From: Nitrosovibrio sp. Nv4
GTDB lineage: Bacteria; Bdellovibrionota; UBA1018; CAIMNF01
NCBI GenBank assembly: GCA_943327105.2
Contig: CALPVV020000008.1
Location: 1-44,456, forward strand
Direction: 5' to 3'
Length of the DNA stretch: 44,456 nt
Positions 1 to 8,957 of the stretch are shown piece after piece; the first letter of the stretch is position 1, and every line of letters starts with the position of its first letter. Under the pieces are notes generated by a model. The model saw only the letters and a program-made list of their open reading frames with translations, was not told the origin of the DNA and searched no databases. The translations under genes and the position numbers were made by a program.

Positions 1-831
1 ATTGAAACCACCTCAGAACGCTCAAACAACACAGTAGTTAAAATTCAAGAAACTCATAGCGGTTGGAGCATGAGAAAACGAAAACTCCTCAGACTTATCG
101 ATCAAGTTTCTAACCAGGTTGAGGGGTTTTTACCTAACGGCGGACTCACTGACCTTGATTCGTTCAACCAAACAAAACGAGTTCAGGCATATAACCTGAT
201 TTGGAACTTATCAATATACGAGCCAGGTATTAATCGATTGATTGAACTTTTGAATTCTGAAAATCTTGACACCAAGTCAACGACACGCCAATTGATCGCT
301 CTGATGGGAGCAAAGGAATACAACGACTTCTGCTACAGTCATGGAGCAAAGCCAGGGTTTTCAAATCAGCCATTTGATTTTGATCAATACGACATCAGCC
401 TTTCGGAAACAATCAAGGGAACCACCACTGTCGTCAGTTGCATTACCCCCTGGATGAGAACCATCTATTCTTTAAGGGAGAAACTTGCAAAACACAGAGA
501 AATTTTTGAAAAAAACATCCATGATGAACATACAGCAAAACTAAAAATACGTTGGTTAAACCATACCTTTCATCAACTTCAATCAAATATGGATTTATCA
601 TTATTGATTAAACTTGTTGGCGTAGAAAATTCATATTTTCAGCTGAGCCTGGCTGGTTATCGTAAAGGCGATGAACGGGCTCAAGATGAAGAGGGACGAT
701 CAACCTATTATTCAAATACGATTGGCTCGATCAATACTTCCATTAGAAGCGGTCCACTAGACGACATTTCATCAACCAGCACCATTCTTCAACATGAAAT
801 TTCAGCGAGGTACCTCACCGATGGTTTCTAA
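1..831 (+). CDS. Hypothetical protein, 5' end cut off by the window edge
   Basis: The frame is open from base 1. The codons before the first ATG (position 70) read as ordinary coding sequence, so I treat the gene as truncated by the window edge rather than starting at 70. The visible part is about 276 residues, soluble-looking and mostly helical, with no membrane segment, catalytic motif or repeat that I recognise. The C-terminus runs into the next gene: this stop codon (829-831) lies just inside the protease gene that starts at 821, so the two are probably translated from one mRNA. The partner is a secreted subtilisin-like protease, so a role in its secretion or control is conceivable, but nothing in the residues shows it. 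Function unknown. Confidence 0.7.
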   Translation: METTSERSNNTVVKIQETHSGWSMRKRKLLRLIDQVSNQVEGFLPNGGLTDLDSFNQTKRVQAYNLIWNLSIYEPGINRLIELLNSENLDTKSTTRQLIALMGAKEYNDFCYSHGAKPGFSNQPFDFDQYDISLSETIKGTTTVVSCITPWMRTIYSLREKLAKHREIFEKNIHDEHTAKLKIRWLNHTFHQLQSNMDLSLLIKLVGVENSYFQLSLAGYRKGDERAQDEEGRSTYYSNTIGSINTSIRSGPLDDISSTSTILQHEISARYLTDGF

Positions 832-3436
832 ACTATTCATCGCTGCTGCATCTTTATACTGGGGAATTCAAAATGATGGAGAACCTCAACGAATCTTGAT
901 TGATCACTTTACCTCTGGTTACGTGATGGGGATCAAGGGAGAAGACATTCACTTACCGGAAGATTCGGTTTCAGATGTAAATGAAAAAGTAATCGTTGCG
1001 GTTCTCGATACGGGCATTGACTTCTCACACCCTTCACTAAAAAAAGTAATCGCCGGAAAAGGTTATAACTTTACCGCTAATAACGAAGATACAAGCGATC
1101 AACACGGTCACGGTACTCACATTTCAGGAATCATTGCCTTGCAAGCCACTCAAAACGCTTTGATCTTACCTGTGAAGGTGGTTCAAACCGGACCAAATGC
1201 GCCGATCAGACCACAAGATACGGAACCCGGAGCTGGAACTGCGCTTACTGAAAATGTGGCAAAAGGTGTGGTTTATGCCATCAACACTGGTGCAAAAGTA
1301 ATCAATCTTTCGCTTGCTTGGCCAGCATCTATTCGCTCAAAGAAAATGGACGAAGCGATGAAGCTAGCTGAGTCAAAAGGGGTGGTTGTCGTTGCATCGG
1401 CAGCAAATGATGGAACATCGGCTAATCTTTATCCCTGCATCTATAATAACGTGATCTGCGTAGGAGCACATGGTCCGGATGGATCTTTCACCTATTTTTC
1501 AAATCACGGTTCAATGGTAGATCTTCTTGCACCGGGGATTGCAATACTCAGCACTTGGCCAATGACTAAGACGCCGGTTACCTATGCAGGTCAGATCGGT
1601 TATGAGTTTCGAAACGGAACATCCATGGCAGCACCCTATGTTGCAGGGGCAGCGGCTGAAATGATTTCTCGAGGCTATAGCGCCAATGAAACAAAAAACA
1701 GATTAATGCTTGGTACTCGTACAACAAAAGCTGCCACTCTTTACCATTCCAGTGTTGCTGGAAACTATACCGTGAATCACCCACATGAAATTAAAACATC
1801 ACGGTTTGGAAATCTTGATATTTCAAGAGCATTAGCAGTGAAGCCACGCTCATTGATCTTGCCGTCTAAAAAATCAAGAATTGAAATCAACTGGAACGGG
1901 TCCGACCGATTGGTTAGTGTTCGGGTTAAATTCAAAAACAACTGGATTAAAAACTTAAAAACATCGATCACCATAGCCAATCAGAAGTTTGAGTTGAATT
2001 CGATAAAAGAAAATGAAGAGTTTGATCTGGCGCTTCAGTTTGAAATTTCAACCCAAACTGAAAGCACCTTTGACGAACAGGCAACAATAGAAACCATAGA
2101 AATCGATGGAACCGAAACTAAGATCAAAATTCCGGTCTCTTTCACCATTAACCGGATCATTACCAGAAGCACCCTTCCATCAAATTCTGAAATCATTCCT
2201 TTAACTATTTCAAACCCGGGTAATTACGATTCAATCCGATCTATCATCAAGTCAGATCGCTCTACCGATCTCGAGTACTTTTTAATTCGAAATGCCGAAA
2301 TCGCTATCACACGTAACGGTATCACTATCGGAACCGGGAATCTTCAACTGAATGATTCTGAAAAAATATTGAATTTATACCGACTGGAAGAAAATCGTTA
2401 CGCATTGATCACCACTCTTGTTGTAAAAGGAGAATCAAGACCACGGTTTAAAATCAGAAAGTTTGACTCTAAAATGAATCAAATCCAAGAGTTTTTAATT
2501 GGCACGGAAACAACCGTATTAAATGAAAACTTCATCTGGAAAAATACGATTCATGGTGACTCCCTGGTATGGGTTTCAATTGGCTATACCCCTGAATCAG
2601 AAAAGCCACCCTTTGATCCTTGGAACCCAAAAGCCACAGACATTAAAATGCCAAGAATTTACCAGGCTTGGGATTCGGAAATTCACTCCATCAAACTAGA
2701 AGATGATGAACTCCCCTTACAGATTCTTCCTAATGATCAAGTTTTGATCGTAAAAGGAACCAGCTATTTTTCACAATATTTCATGATTGATCTGAATAAA
2801 AACAAAACCTTGATCAGTTCGAATGATTATAGAATGCTGATCGGATTGGATGGGTCCAACAAATTACTGAATTTAGATGGGTCTGATACCAATACCATCA
2901 TCATGTCCGGTGCATCCACCCCGGGAAACATGCGCGCTACCGGGATCGATTCATCAATTGCTAAAACCAATACCGATTTTATCTTAAGGCGTGACGGCAC
3001 TTTGGACTCTTTGATACAGGTTTCCGGTGCTTATACTGATGGCAATAAATCGTTCTATTATGCACAAACCCACTTCGATTTGAAGTTTTTCAGATCTGAT
3101 TCGAACCAGACTCATTCAACTTCTTTGAATCGCTATAGCTATATTCCATCAATGATCTTTGCTAAGAGCTTTTTTCCTATTGTCTCGAAAGACATAAATC
3201 AAAAGGGTGTCCCAACAGTATATATTCCAGCTTCTCTTACCAATGCAAACGCGTCTGAAATGATTTTTGCAGATGTAGACTCCGGTGAAATATCCCGACC
3301 TGCAATTTACCATTTTAAAACCGGTAATAACTGCAGTTCTCTCGGAAATATAATTCCAGCGACTCTGAATTCAACCTCAAAGCAGGCATTCATTTGCGGC
3401 TCTGATTTGGTATTGATTCCAATTATTGCTCCCTAG
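821..3436 (+). CDS. Secreted subtilisin-like serine protease (peptidase S8)
   Basis: Predicted exported endopeptidase of 871 residues. I chose the ATG at 821 because GCGAGG lies about 10 bases upstream and the product starts MVSKLFIAAASLYWG, a plausible though weak signal peptide. The earlier in-frame ATG at 794 has no ribosome binding site. The catalytic triad is complete: Asp63 in VLDTGID, His97 in HGHGTH and Ser268 in NGTSMAAP. The oxyanion Asn lies in the SAAND segment. The S8 domain covers roughly residues 50-335. The remaining 530 residues have no motif I recognise and look beta-rich, possibly a binding or secretion module. The start overlaps the end of the upstream gene by 11 bases. 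The stop shares a CTAG palindrome with the stop of hutH on the other strand. Substrate unknown. Confidence 0.88.
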   Translation: MVSKLFIAAASLYWGIQNDGEPQRILIDHFTSGYVMGIKGEDIHLPEDSVSDVNEKVIVAVLDTGIDFSHPSLKKVIAGKGYNFTANNEDTSDQHGHGTHISGIIALQATQNALILPVKVVQTGPNAPIRPQDTEPGAGTALTENVAKGVVYAINTGAKVINLSLAWPASIRSKKMDEAMKLAESKGVVVVASAANDGTSANLYPCIYNNVICVGAHGPDGSFTYFSNHGSMVDLLAPGIAILSTWPMTKTPVTYAGQIGYEFRNGTSMAAPYVAGAAAEMISRGYSANETKNRLMLGTRTTKAATLYHSSVAGNYTVNHPHEIKTSRFGNLDISRALAVKPRSLILPSKKSRIEINWNGSDRLVSVRVKFKNNWIKNLKTSITIANQKFELNSIKENEEFDLALQFEISTQTESTFDEQATIETIEIDGTETKIKIPVSFTINRIITRSTLPSNSEIIPLTISNPGNYDSIRSIIKSDRSTDLEYFLIRNAEIAITRNGITIGTGNLQLNDSEKILNLYRLEENRYALITTLVVKGESRPRFKIRKFDSKMNQIQEFLIGTETTVLNENFIWKNTIHGDSLVWVSIGYTPESEKPPFDPWNPKATDIKMPRIYQAWDSEIHSIKLEDDELPLQILPNDQVLIVKGTSYFSQYFMIDLNKNKTLISSNDYRMLIGLDGSNKLLNLDGSDTNTIIMSGASTPGNMRATGIDSSIAKTNTDFILRRDGTLDSLIQVSGAYTDGNKSFYYAQTHFDLKFFRSDSNQTHSTSLNRYSYIPSMIFAKSFFPIVSKDINQKGVPTVYIPASLTNANASEMIFADVDSGEISRPAIYHFKTGNNCSSLGNIIPATLNSTSKQAFICGSDLVLIPIIAP

Positions 3437-4926
3437 AAGGTAGCGATGACAGTAGTGATTGCCTCAATTGATTCATAAAACGGCGCATCTTCTTCAAAGT
3501 AAGGTACTTTTTTCCGAACCTGCGCATGTATCTTTTCCAACTTCTCAGTCGATTTTAACGGGCGAAGTAAATCGATACCTTGCGCAGCGGCCATAAGTTC
3601 CATGGCTAGTATTCTTTCCACGTTTTTCACAACCATCAGGCACTTACGCGAAGCCCAGGCACCCATACTTACATGGTCTTCCTTATCTGCCGATGTTGGA
3701 ATCGTATCAACAGATGCCGGATGACAAAGGGTTTTGTTTTCACTCACAATGCTTGCGGCTGCGACTTGAACAATCATGAAACCACTGTTGATTCCGGCCT
3801 TCTTCATCAGAAATGCTGGCAAATCTGAGATTGCAGGATTGATCATTTTTTCGATTCTTTGTTCTGAAATGCTTCCGATTTCAGCCATGGCAATGGATAA
3901 ATAGTCCATTGCTAGCGCAAGATATTGCCCGTGAAAATTACCTCCACTCAACACTTCTCCCTCTTTAGGGAAAACCAGTGGATTATCGGTAACTGAATTG
4001 ATTTCACGCTCAATGGTTTCCCGAACAAAACGAATAGTATCAAGTGAAGCGCCATGAACCTGTGGAATACAACGAAGGCTATAAGGGTCTTGAACCCTAG
4101 TGCAATTGACATGGCTTTTTGCGATTTCACTTTTTTTAGGGTGGTTCAATAAATCACGCATTATTTTTGCGGTTTCAATTTGACCCGGATGTGGTCTCAC
4201 CGCATGGATCTTCTCATCAAACGCGGTGCTTGTTCCCCTCAATGCCTCAAGCGTCATCGCACTTGAAATGCTTGCCACTCTGAAAAGTCGTTCTGATTCT
4301 AAAACTGCAAATACAGCAAGTGCTGCCATGAATTGCGTACCATTGATCAACGCAAGTCCCTCTTTGGGTCCGAGTGAAACCGGTTTTAATTTTTTTATTT
4401 CTAGTGCTTTTTTACCTGAAACCAGTTTTCCATTCACATACGCTTTTCCCTCACCAATCAAGACAAGGGCAAGATGGGCTAAGGGAGAAAGATCACCACT
4501 CGCACCCACACTTCCCTGTTCGGGAATCCATGGTGTAATGTCATGATTCAATAGATCAATCAGGCCTTCAACAACTCGCACACTGACTCCAGAGTGTCCT
4601 TGAGTAAGGTTTGCCGCACGGAGAAGTACCATTGCTCTCACTTTTTCGCGAGATAGAGGCTCACCGGTACCAACAGCATGTGACCTTAGAAGGTTCAATT
4701 GTAGTTGAGCAAGATCTTTTGCCTCAACCTTCACATTCGATAAAATACCAAAACCGGTATTCACGCCGTAGATCACTTCGCCTGAATCCGACTTCTTTTT
4801 CAAAAATTCATGAGCAATTTTGATCTTCTTCTTCGCTATAGGGGCGAGTTTGACTTTTTCGTTCTTAAGCGCAACTTGTTGAACCTGTTCAAGAGTGAGT
4901 TTATTTTTTCCAATTTCCAATGCCAT
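3433..4926 (-). CDS. hutH: Histidine ammonia-lyase
   Basis: Converts L-histidine to trans-urocanate and ammonia, the first step of histidine degradation. The 497-residue product has the usual length. It carries the Ala142-Ser143-Gly144 triplet (in GASGDLSPLAH) that cyclises into the MIO electrophile. Tyr53 in YGVNTGFG, His83 and Asn195 fall at the positions known in the Pseudomonas putida enzyme, and a KEDH motif near residue 416 favours histidine over phenylalanine as substrate. It is the last gene of a minus-strand operon, starting 2 bases after the rpe stop. No hutU, hutI or hutG is in view, so urocanate would need genes elsewhere or have another use. The stop codon overlaps that of the convergent protease gene. 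A tyrosine ammonia-lyase is a less likely alternative. Confidence 0.93.
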   Translation of the reverse strand: MALEIGKNKLTLEQVQQVALKNEKVKLAPIAKKKIKIAHEFLKKKSDSGEVIYGVNTGFGILSNVKVEAKDLAQLQLNLLRSHAVGTGEPLSREKVRAMVLLRAANLTQGHSGVSVRVVEGLIDLLNHDITPWIPEQGSVGASGDLSPLAHLALVLIGEGKAYVNGKLVSGKKALEIKKLKPVSLGPKEGLALINGTQFMAALAVFAVLESERLFRVASISSAMTLEALRGTSTAFDEKIHAVRPHPGQIETAKIMRDLLNHPKKSEIAKSHVNCTRVQDPYSLRCIPQVHGASLDTIRFVRETIEREINSVTDNPLVFPKEGEVLSGGNFHGQYLALAMDYLSIAMAEIGSISEQRIEKMINPAISDLPAFLMKKAGINSGFMIVQVAAASIVSENKTLCHPASVDTIPTSADKEDHVSMGAWASRKCLMVVKNVERILAMELMAAAQGIDLLRPLKSTEKLEKIHAQVRKKVPYFEEDAPFYESIEAITTVIATF

Positions 4927-4928
4927 GA

Positions 4929-5576
4929 TTATTTTGCTGCCTGTTCGAGTTGTTGAATTGCTTGATTACGGTCAGCTGAGCCGAAAACAGCTGAGCCGGC
5001 CACGAATATCTCTGCGCCTGATTTTTTTGCATCTTTGATGGTCTCCAGATTAATTCCACCATCAATTGAAATCAGAAAACCAAGGTTTTGTTCTTTTTTC
5101 TGTTTTGAAAGCCATCGACATTTGTTCAATGATGATGGCATGAATTTTTGCCCCCCAAAACCTGGTTCAACACTCATGACCAGAACCAAGTCGAGTTTTG
5201 ACAGAAGAGGCTCAATCATTTCAATCGGTGTACCTGGCTTGATGGAAATCCCCGCTTTTTTACCAAGCGCATGAATCTGATCGATCAGCATTTCAGCATT
5301 TGCAGCCGCTTCATCATGAAAAGTGATCCAATCAGCGCCCGCTTCAGCAAACCATGGAATCATTTTTTCAGGTTCATTCACCATCAAATGACAATCCAGT
5401 ATCATCTTCGTTTTAGAACGCAATGCCTTCACAACCAGAGGCCCAATGGTCAAATTCGGAACAAAATGTCCATCCATGACATCAACATGGATCAACTTAG
5501 CTCCAGCATTTTCAACATCAGTAACTTCTTTTCCAAGAATGGTGAAATCAGCAGAAAGAATTGAAGGAGCAATCAT
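4929..5576 (-). CDS. rpe: Ribulose-phosphate 3-epimerase
   Basis: Cytoplasmic TIM-barrel enzyme of the pentose phosphate pathway that interconverts D-ribulose 5-phosphate and D-xylulose 5-phosphate. The 215-residue product has the normal length. It shows the family signatures: the APSILSADF start, HVDVMDGHFVPN with the metal-binding His and catalytic Asp, the MSVEPGFGGQ phosphate loop and the C-terminal DGGIN. The start codon overlaps the fmt stop in an ATGA arrangement, which implies translational coupling. hutH follows after only 2 bases, so rpe sits inside the operon LptF/G-def-fmt-rpe-hutH. Confidence 0.96.
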   Translation of the reverse strand: MIAPSILSADFTILGKEVTDVENAGAKLIHVDVMDGHFVPNLTIGPLVVKALRSKTKMILDCHLMVNEPEKMIPWFAEAGADWITFHDEAAANAEMLIDQIHALGKKAGISIKPGTPIEMIEPLLSKLDLVLVMSVEPGFGGQKFMPSSLNKCRWLSKQKKEQNLGFLISIDGGINLETIKDAKKSGAEIFVAGSAVFGSADRNQAIQQLEQAAK

Positions 5577-6517
5577 GTTTTGACCTCTTGCGGAAACGGA
5601 ATATTTCGGTTTTTAATGCCGTTCAAAAAATCGGAAGTCGGCACCGCTTTTTTTCCTTCTTCCTGAAGCGCAGTAATCTCAAATGCGCCATCAGCGCATT
5701 GAAGCAGAAGTGCATTTCCTTGCACCACCAGCTCACCTGTTTTGCCGACATTTTTCTTCTCTGATGGTTTGCCTGTTTTAATTTTTATTTTTAATCCCGC
5801 TGTTGTTTCAATTCTGGTTCCAGGCCAGGGGTTTAAACCCCTCACTTGCAAGTCAATTTCACGAACCGATTTCATTGGTGAGATCGCTTCCATTTCCTTA
5901 GTCAACTTATGAGCATAAGTTACTTTTGATTCGTCCTGGACGACCGGCTTGATTGTGCCATCTACCATACCATTCAAAGTAGGCATGATCAGATCAGCGC
6001 CCATCACACTTAATCGGTCATGAAGCGATTCGGCGGTATCGTTATCGGTAATTTTGGTTTTTGCTTGCATCAACATATCGCCAGCATCAAGCTTAGGCAC
6101 AATTTTCATGGTGGTGATGCCGGTTTCTTCATCACCTGCAAGTAATGAGCAGTGAATCGGGGCAGCCCCCCTCCAGCGCGGTAAAAGTGAAGAGTGAATG
6201 TTAATGCATCCGTATTTTGGAGCTTCAATCACTGATAATTTCAAAATCTGTCCATATGCGACGATCACAAAGAAATCGGCTTCATATGATTTCAGTTTTT
6301 CAACTTCTTCTGGTAACGAAACCTTTTCAGGTGTGAAGACGGGAACGCCAGCCTCAAGTGCAACTTTTTTTACCGGCGAGGGCTGCATCTGAAGTCCTCT
6401 CCCTACCGGTTTGTCCGGTTGAGTGTATACCGCCACTACTTCTGTTTCTTGCAATAAACGCTTCAATGTCGGAACAGCAAAATCCGGAGTTCCCATGAAA
6501 ACCACTTTTAATTTCAT
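5573..6517 (-). CDS. fmt: Methionyl-tRNA formyltransferase
   Basis: Transfers a formyl group from 10-formyltetrahydrofolate to Met-tRNA(fMet) for translation initiation. The 314-residue product has the usual two-domain length. The N-terminal Rossmann formyltransferase domain begins VVFMGTPDFAVP. The catalytic and folate-binding segment includes INIHSSLLPRWRGAAPI and the acidic LDAGDM stretch. The C-terminal OB-like domain (about residues 205-310) contains LNPWPGTR. The start overlaps the def stop by ATGA and the stop overlaps the rpe start by ATGA. Def and Fmt add and remove the same formyl group, so co-transcription is the common arrangement. Confidence 0.97.
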   Translation of the reverse strand: MKLKVVFMGTPDFAVPTLKRLLQETEVVAVYTQPDKPVGRGLQMQPSPVKKVALEAGVPVFTPEKVSLPEEVEKLKSYEADFFVIVAYGQILKLSVIEAPKYGCINIHSSLLPRWRGAAPIHCSLLAGDEETGITTMKIVPKLDAGDMLMQAKTKITDNDTAESLHDRLSVMGADLIMPTLNGMVDGTIKPVVQDESKVTYAHKLTKEMEAISPMKSVREIDLQVRGLNPWPGTRIETTAGLKIKIKTGKPSEKKNVGKTGELVVQGNALLLQCADGAFEITALQEEGKKAVPTSDFLNGIKNRNIPFPQEVKT

Positions 6518-7065
6518 CGTTCTCTCTCTCTTCGCGTTTTGATCAGTTTCTTCTTGGCAAAATCTTTTTTCAGCTGGCTTAAACGATCAATGAACAAAGT
6601 CCCTTCAAGGTGATCCAATTCATGTTGAACACAAACCGAGAGAAGTCCCTCTGCGCTCAATTCTTTTTGAAGCCCATCTACATTCTGATATTTGACTTTG
6701 ATTTTTTCAGCGCGCTTCACTTCAGACCTGAAATCAGGAACAGATAAGCAACCTTCTCTGGTAACCGTTGCACCTTCCCGATAAATGATTTCTGGATTGA
6801 TCAGGATGATCGGATTCTTCTTTACCATCTCTTGATCAGGATTAATTTCTTCATCTTCATCATCGGGTGAATAATCAACATCAATCACCACAAGGCGTTC
6901 GAGTAATCCAACTTGATTGGCGGCAAGACCAATTCCTGGCGCATCGTACATCGTCTCAAGCATATCATCGGCAATCTTGAAGTAAGAATGATCAACTCGA
7001 GCAATGGGAAGCGCCTTTTGCGCAAGCACCATGTCGGGAAATGTGTAGATTTTCAACTTCGCCAT
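6514..7065 (-). CDS. def: Peptide deformylase
   Basis: Removes the N-formyl group from nascent proteins using a metal (usually Fe2+). The product is 183 residues. All three family motifs are present: GIGLAANQ (44-51), EGCLS (104-108, the metal-ligand Cys106) and HELDH (148-152, two metal-ligand His and the catalytic Glu149). A long acidic loop (about residues 63-80, rich in Asp and Glu) lies between the first two motifs. The very basic C-terminus (KKKLIKTRRERER) could approach the ribosome, as C-terminal tails of deformylases do. It lies 15 bases after the permease gene and overlaps fmt by 4 bases. Confidence 0.97.
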   Translation of the reverse strand: MAKLKIYTFPDMVLAQKALPIARVDHSYFKIADDMLETMYDAPGIGLAANQVGLLERLVVIDVDYSPDDEDEEINPDQEMVKKNPIILINPEIIYREGATVTREGCLSVPDFRSEVKRAEKIKVKYQNVDGLQKELSAEGLLSVCVQHELDHLEGTLFIDRLSQLKKDFAKKKLIKTRRERER

Positions 7066-7080
7066 TTTGAATATCCTTCC

Positions 7081-8148
7081 TCATGCCATCCGCTTCAACA
7101 GCACTGCTGCAAGGGCACCAAATACCATGGATGGTAACCATGCAGCCAAAATCGGAGTAATCATACCATTTTGACCCAATGAAAGACAAATCGAGTAACT
7201 CAACCAGTAAAAGAAAGTAATGACCAAGGCCATGGTCAGATCTCGTCCAAGCCTGCCTTCTCGGTTACGACTTACGGAAAACGGCAAGGCGAGCAAACAC
7301 ATGATCAGCGGGATAAAGCTTAAACTAAATCTAGAGTGAAGCTTTACCTCCATGACTTTAGAATCAATTCCGCTTTTTTTATTTCGTTCAATGAATCGAA
7401 TCAGGTCCTTGATTCTGAGGCGATCGACTTCTTTTTCGATGACTTTGAAATCCTTGGGGGTTTCCTTGATTTTAAGTGCGTGAGACTTGAAGGGCTCAAC
7501 AATGGGAAATCCGGTTTTTGGGTCAAACCGGGTTGTTTTACCTTGGGTCATTTCCCACTCTTTACCATTATAAGTCGCCGTTTCGGCCTGTAAAAATTCA
7601 ACCAAGTCAAACTGTGGAGAGAAAACGTAAACACCGATTCCGAGAATTCGATCCAACTTCGGGTCAAACGTCTGCAGATTATAAATCAAATTGTTAGATC
7701 GATACCAGATTTTGTCTTGCTTGACGTCGAGGAAGAAGTCCTGCTTCTTTTTGATTTCACGCCAATAGTATAGGCTTTTTTTCTCATGAAATACCGGCAA
7801 AACGCGGTCTTGTACAACGAGAGATATACAGCAAAGCACGAAAATGATCGGAAACAAAACGCCAAGCATCTGCATCAGACTAATGCCAATGGAATGGCAT
7901 GCGATCAATTCATTGGTTCGACTCAAGGTTGAAAAAGTAAGTACGGTGGCAATTAGCGTTGCGGGGGGAGCCACCATCACCAACATGCGAGGCAGGTCAT
8001 AGAGACTATAAATCAGTAAATGATTGAAACTGAACTCGTTGAGCTGGGTCACGATATTTTGAAAAAAGAAAAGCCCTGCTAACCCGAAGAGGGAAAGCAT
8101 GAGGTTTTTAAAAAAAGTCATACCGAGGTATCGTGCTAGTATTTGCAT
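7081..8148 (-). CDS. LptF/LptG family permease of the LPS export complex
   Basis: Inner-membrane component of the LptB2FG transporter that extracts lipopolysaccharide and feeds it to LptC. The 355-residue product has the family layout: two N-terminal transmembrane stretches (about 12-30 and 55-80), one near residues 95-120, a periplasmic beta-jellyroll region (about 125-270), and three C-terminal hydrophobic helices (about 275-355). The start MQILARYLGMTFFKN resembles the amphipathic beginning typical of LptF and LptG. I cannot tell F from G by eye, and no second paralogue or lptB is in view. It is the first gene of the operon with def, fmt, rpe and hutH. Its start is only 26 bases from the divergent lepB start, and no clear ribosome binding site precedes it. 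Confidence 0.85.
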   Translation of the reverse strand: MQILARYLGMTFFKNLMLSLFGLAGLFFFQNIVTQLNEFSFNHLLIYSLYDLPRMLVMVAPPATLIATVLTFSTLSRTNELIACHSIGISLMQMLGVLFPIIFVLCCISLVVQDRVLPVFHEKKSLYYWREIKKKQDFFLDVKQDKIWYRSNNLIYNLQTFDPKLDRILGIGVYVFSPQFDLVEFLQAETATYNGKEWEMTQGKTTRFDPKTGFPIVEPFKSHALKIKETPKDFKVIEKEVDRLRIKDLIRFIERNKKSGIDSKVMEVKLHSRFSLSFIPLIMCLLALPFSVSRNREGRLGRDLTMALVITFFYWLSYSICLSLGQNGMITPILAAWLPSMVFGALAAVLLKRMA

Positions 8149-8174
8149 GAAAAGGAGTTTAAAGTATTTCCATT

Positions 8175-8957
8175 ATGTCAGAAGAATCCAAGGAAGAAAA
8201 CAAGAACCAACCCGCATCAAAACAGTCTTGGCAGAAATCACTCTGGGACAATTTTGTTTCTCTCGGCTCAGCGTTATTGCTGGTTCTGGTCATTCGCTCC
8301 AGCTTCATTGAAGCCTTCAAAATCCCCTCTGGTTCCATGATCCCTACCCTTCTCGTGGGTGACCAGATCTTCGTGAACAAACTCGCTTACGGCCTGCGTG
8401 TGCCTTTTACCGAATGGGTCATGGACAAGCCACTTTACTTTTTCCGTACAAAAGAGCCCGCTCGAGGCGATATTATTGTCTTCAAGTATCCTGAAGACCC
8501 TGAAATCTACTTCATTAAACGCATTGTGGCGATCCCTGGCGATACCGTTGAGATGAGAAACAAGCTGGTCTACATCAATGGAAAACCATACGATCGTACC
8601 CCTGTATCTAACGACAAACTCGACAAGATCTTCACCTCACTTCAGGACTCTTCAAGCGAATATCCTCGTGATCGTATGAAAGTATTTGAAGATAAATTCG
8701 ATAAAACAACCGGCACAATCATGGTTGACTCACAAAGCTTCTACTCAGTCGATATGCCTGAAATCAAAGTACCTGAGGGCAAGTATTTCGTCATGGGCGA
8801 TAACCGCGATAACTCCAAAGACAGCCGTTTTTGGGGCTTTGTTCCTTTTGAATACATCAAAGGAAATGCGGTCGTGATCTGGCTTTCAGTATGGATGGAC
8901 TTTGATCAAAAGACGTTTACTTTTCATCCCGAAAGAATTGGAACGATATTGCATTAG
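8175..8957 (+). CDS. lepB: Signal peptidase I
   Basis: Inner-membrane serine protease that removes signal peptides from Sec and Tat exported proteins. The 260-residue product has a charged cytoplasmic N-terminus, one transmembrane segment (about 27-42), and the conserved boxes: PSGSM with nucleophile Ser54, IKRIVAIPGD with general base Lys115, and the C-terminal MGDNRDNSKDSR box. An AAAGGAG sits at 8151-8157, 17 bases from the ATG, farther than usual, but no other ordinary in-frame start exists before an upstream stop. The last 41 bases overlap the 3' end of the convergent CFI-box gene. It would process the many signal-peptide proteins encoded nearby. Confidence 0.96.
   Translation: MSEESKEENKNQPASKQSWQKSLWDNFVSLGSALLLVLVIRSSFIEAFKIPSGSMIPTLLVGDQIFVNKLAYGLRVPFTEWVMDKPLYFFRTKEPARGDIIVFKYPEDPEIYFIKRIVAIPGDTVEMRNKLVYINGKPYDRTPVSNDKLDKIFTSLQDSSSEYPRDRMKVFEDKFDKTTGTIMVDSQSFYSVDMPEIKVPEGKYFVMGDNRDNSKDSRFWGFVPFEYIKGNAVVIWLSVWMDFDQKTFTFHPERIGTILH

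Noticed and set aside
4226-4546. 106-codon open frame on the + strand inside hutH
   Set aside because: Fully inside a confidently assigned gene on the other strand, with no ribosome binding site or domain: a shadow frame.
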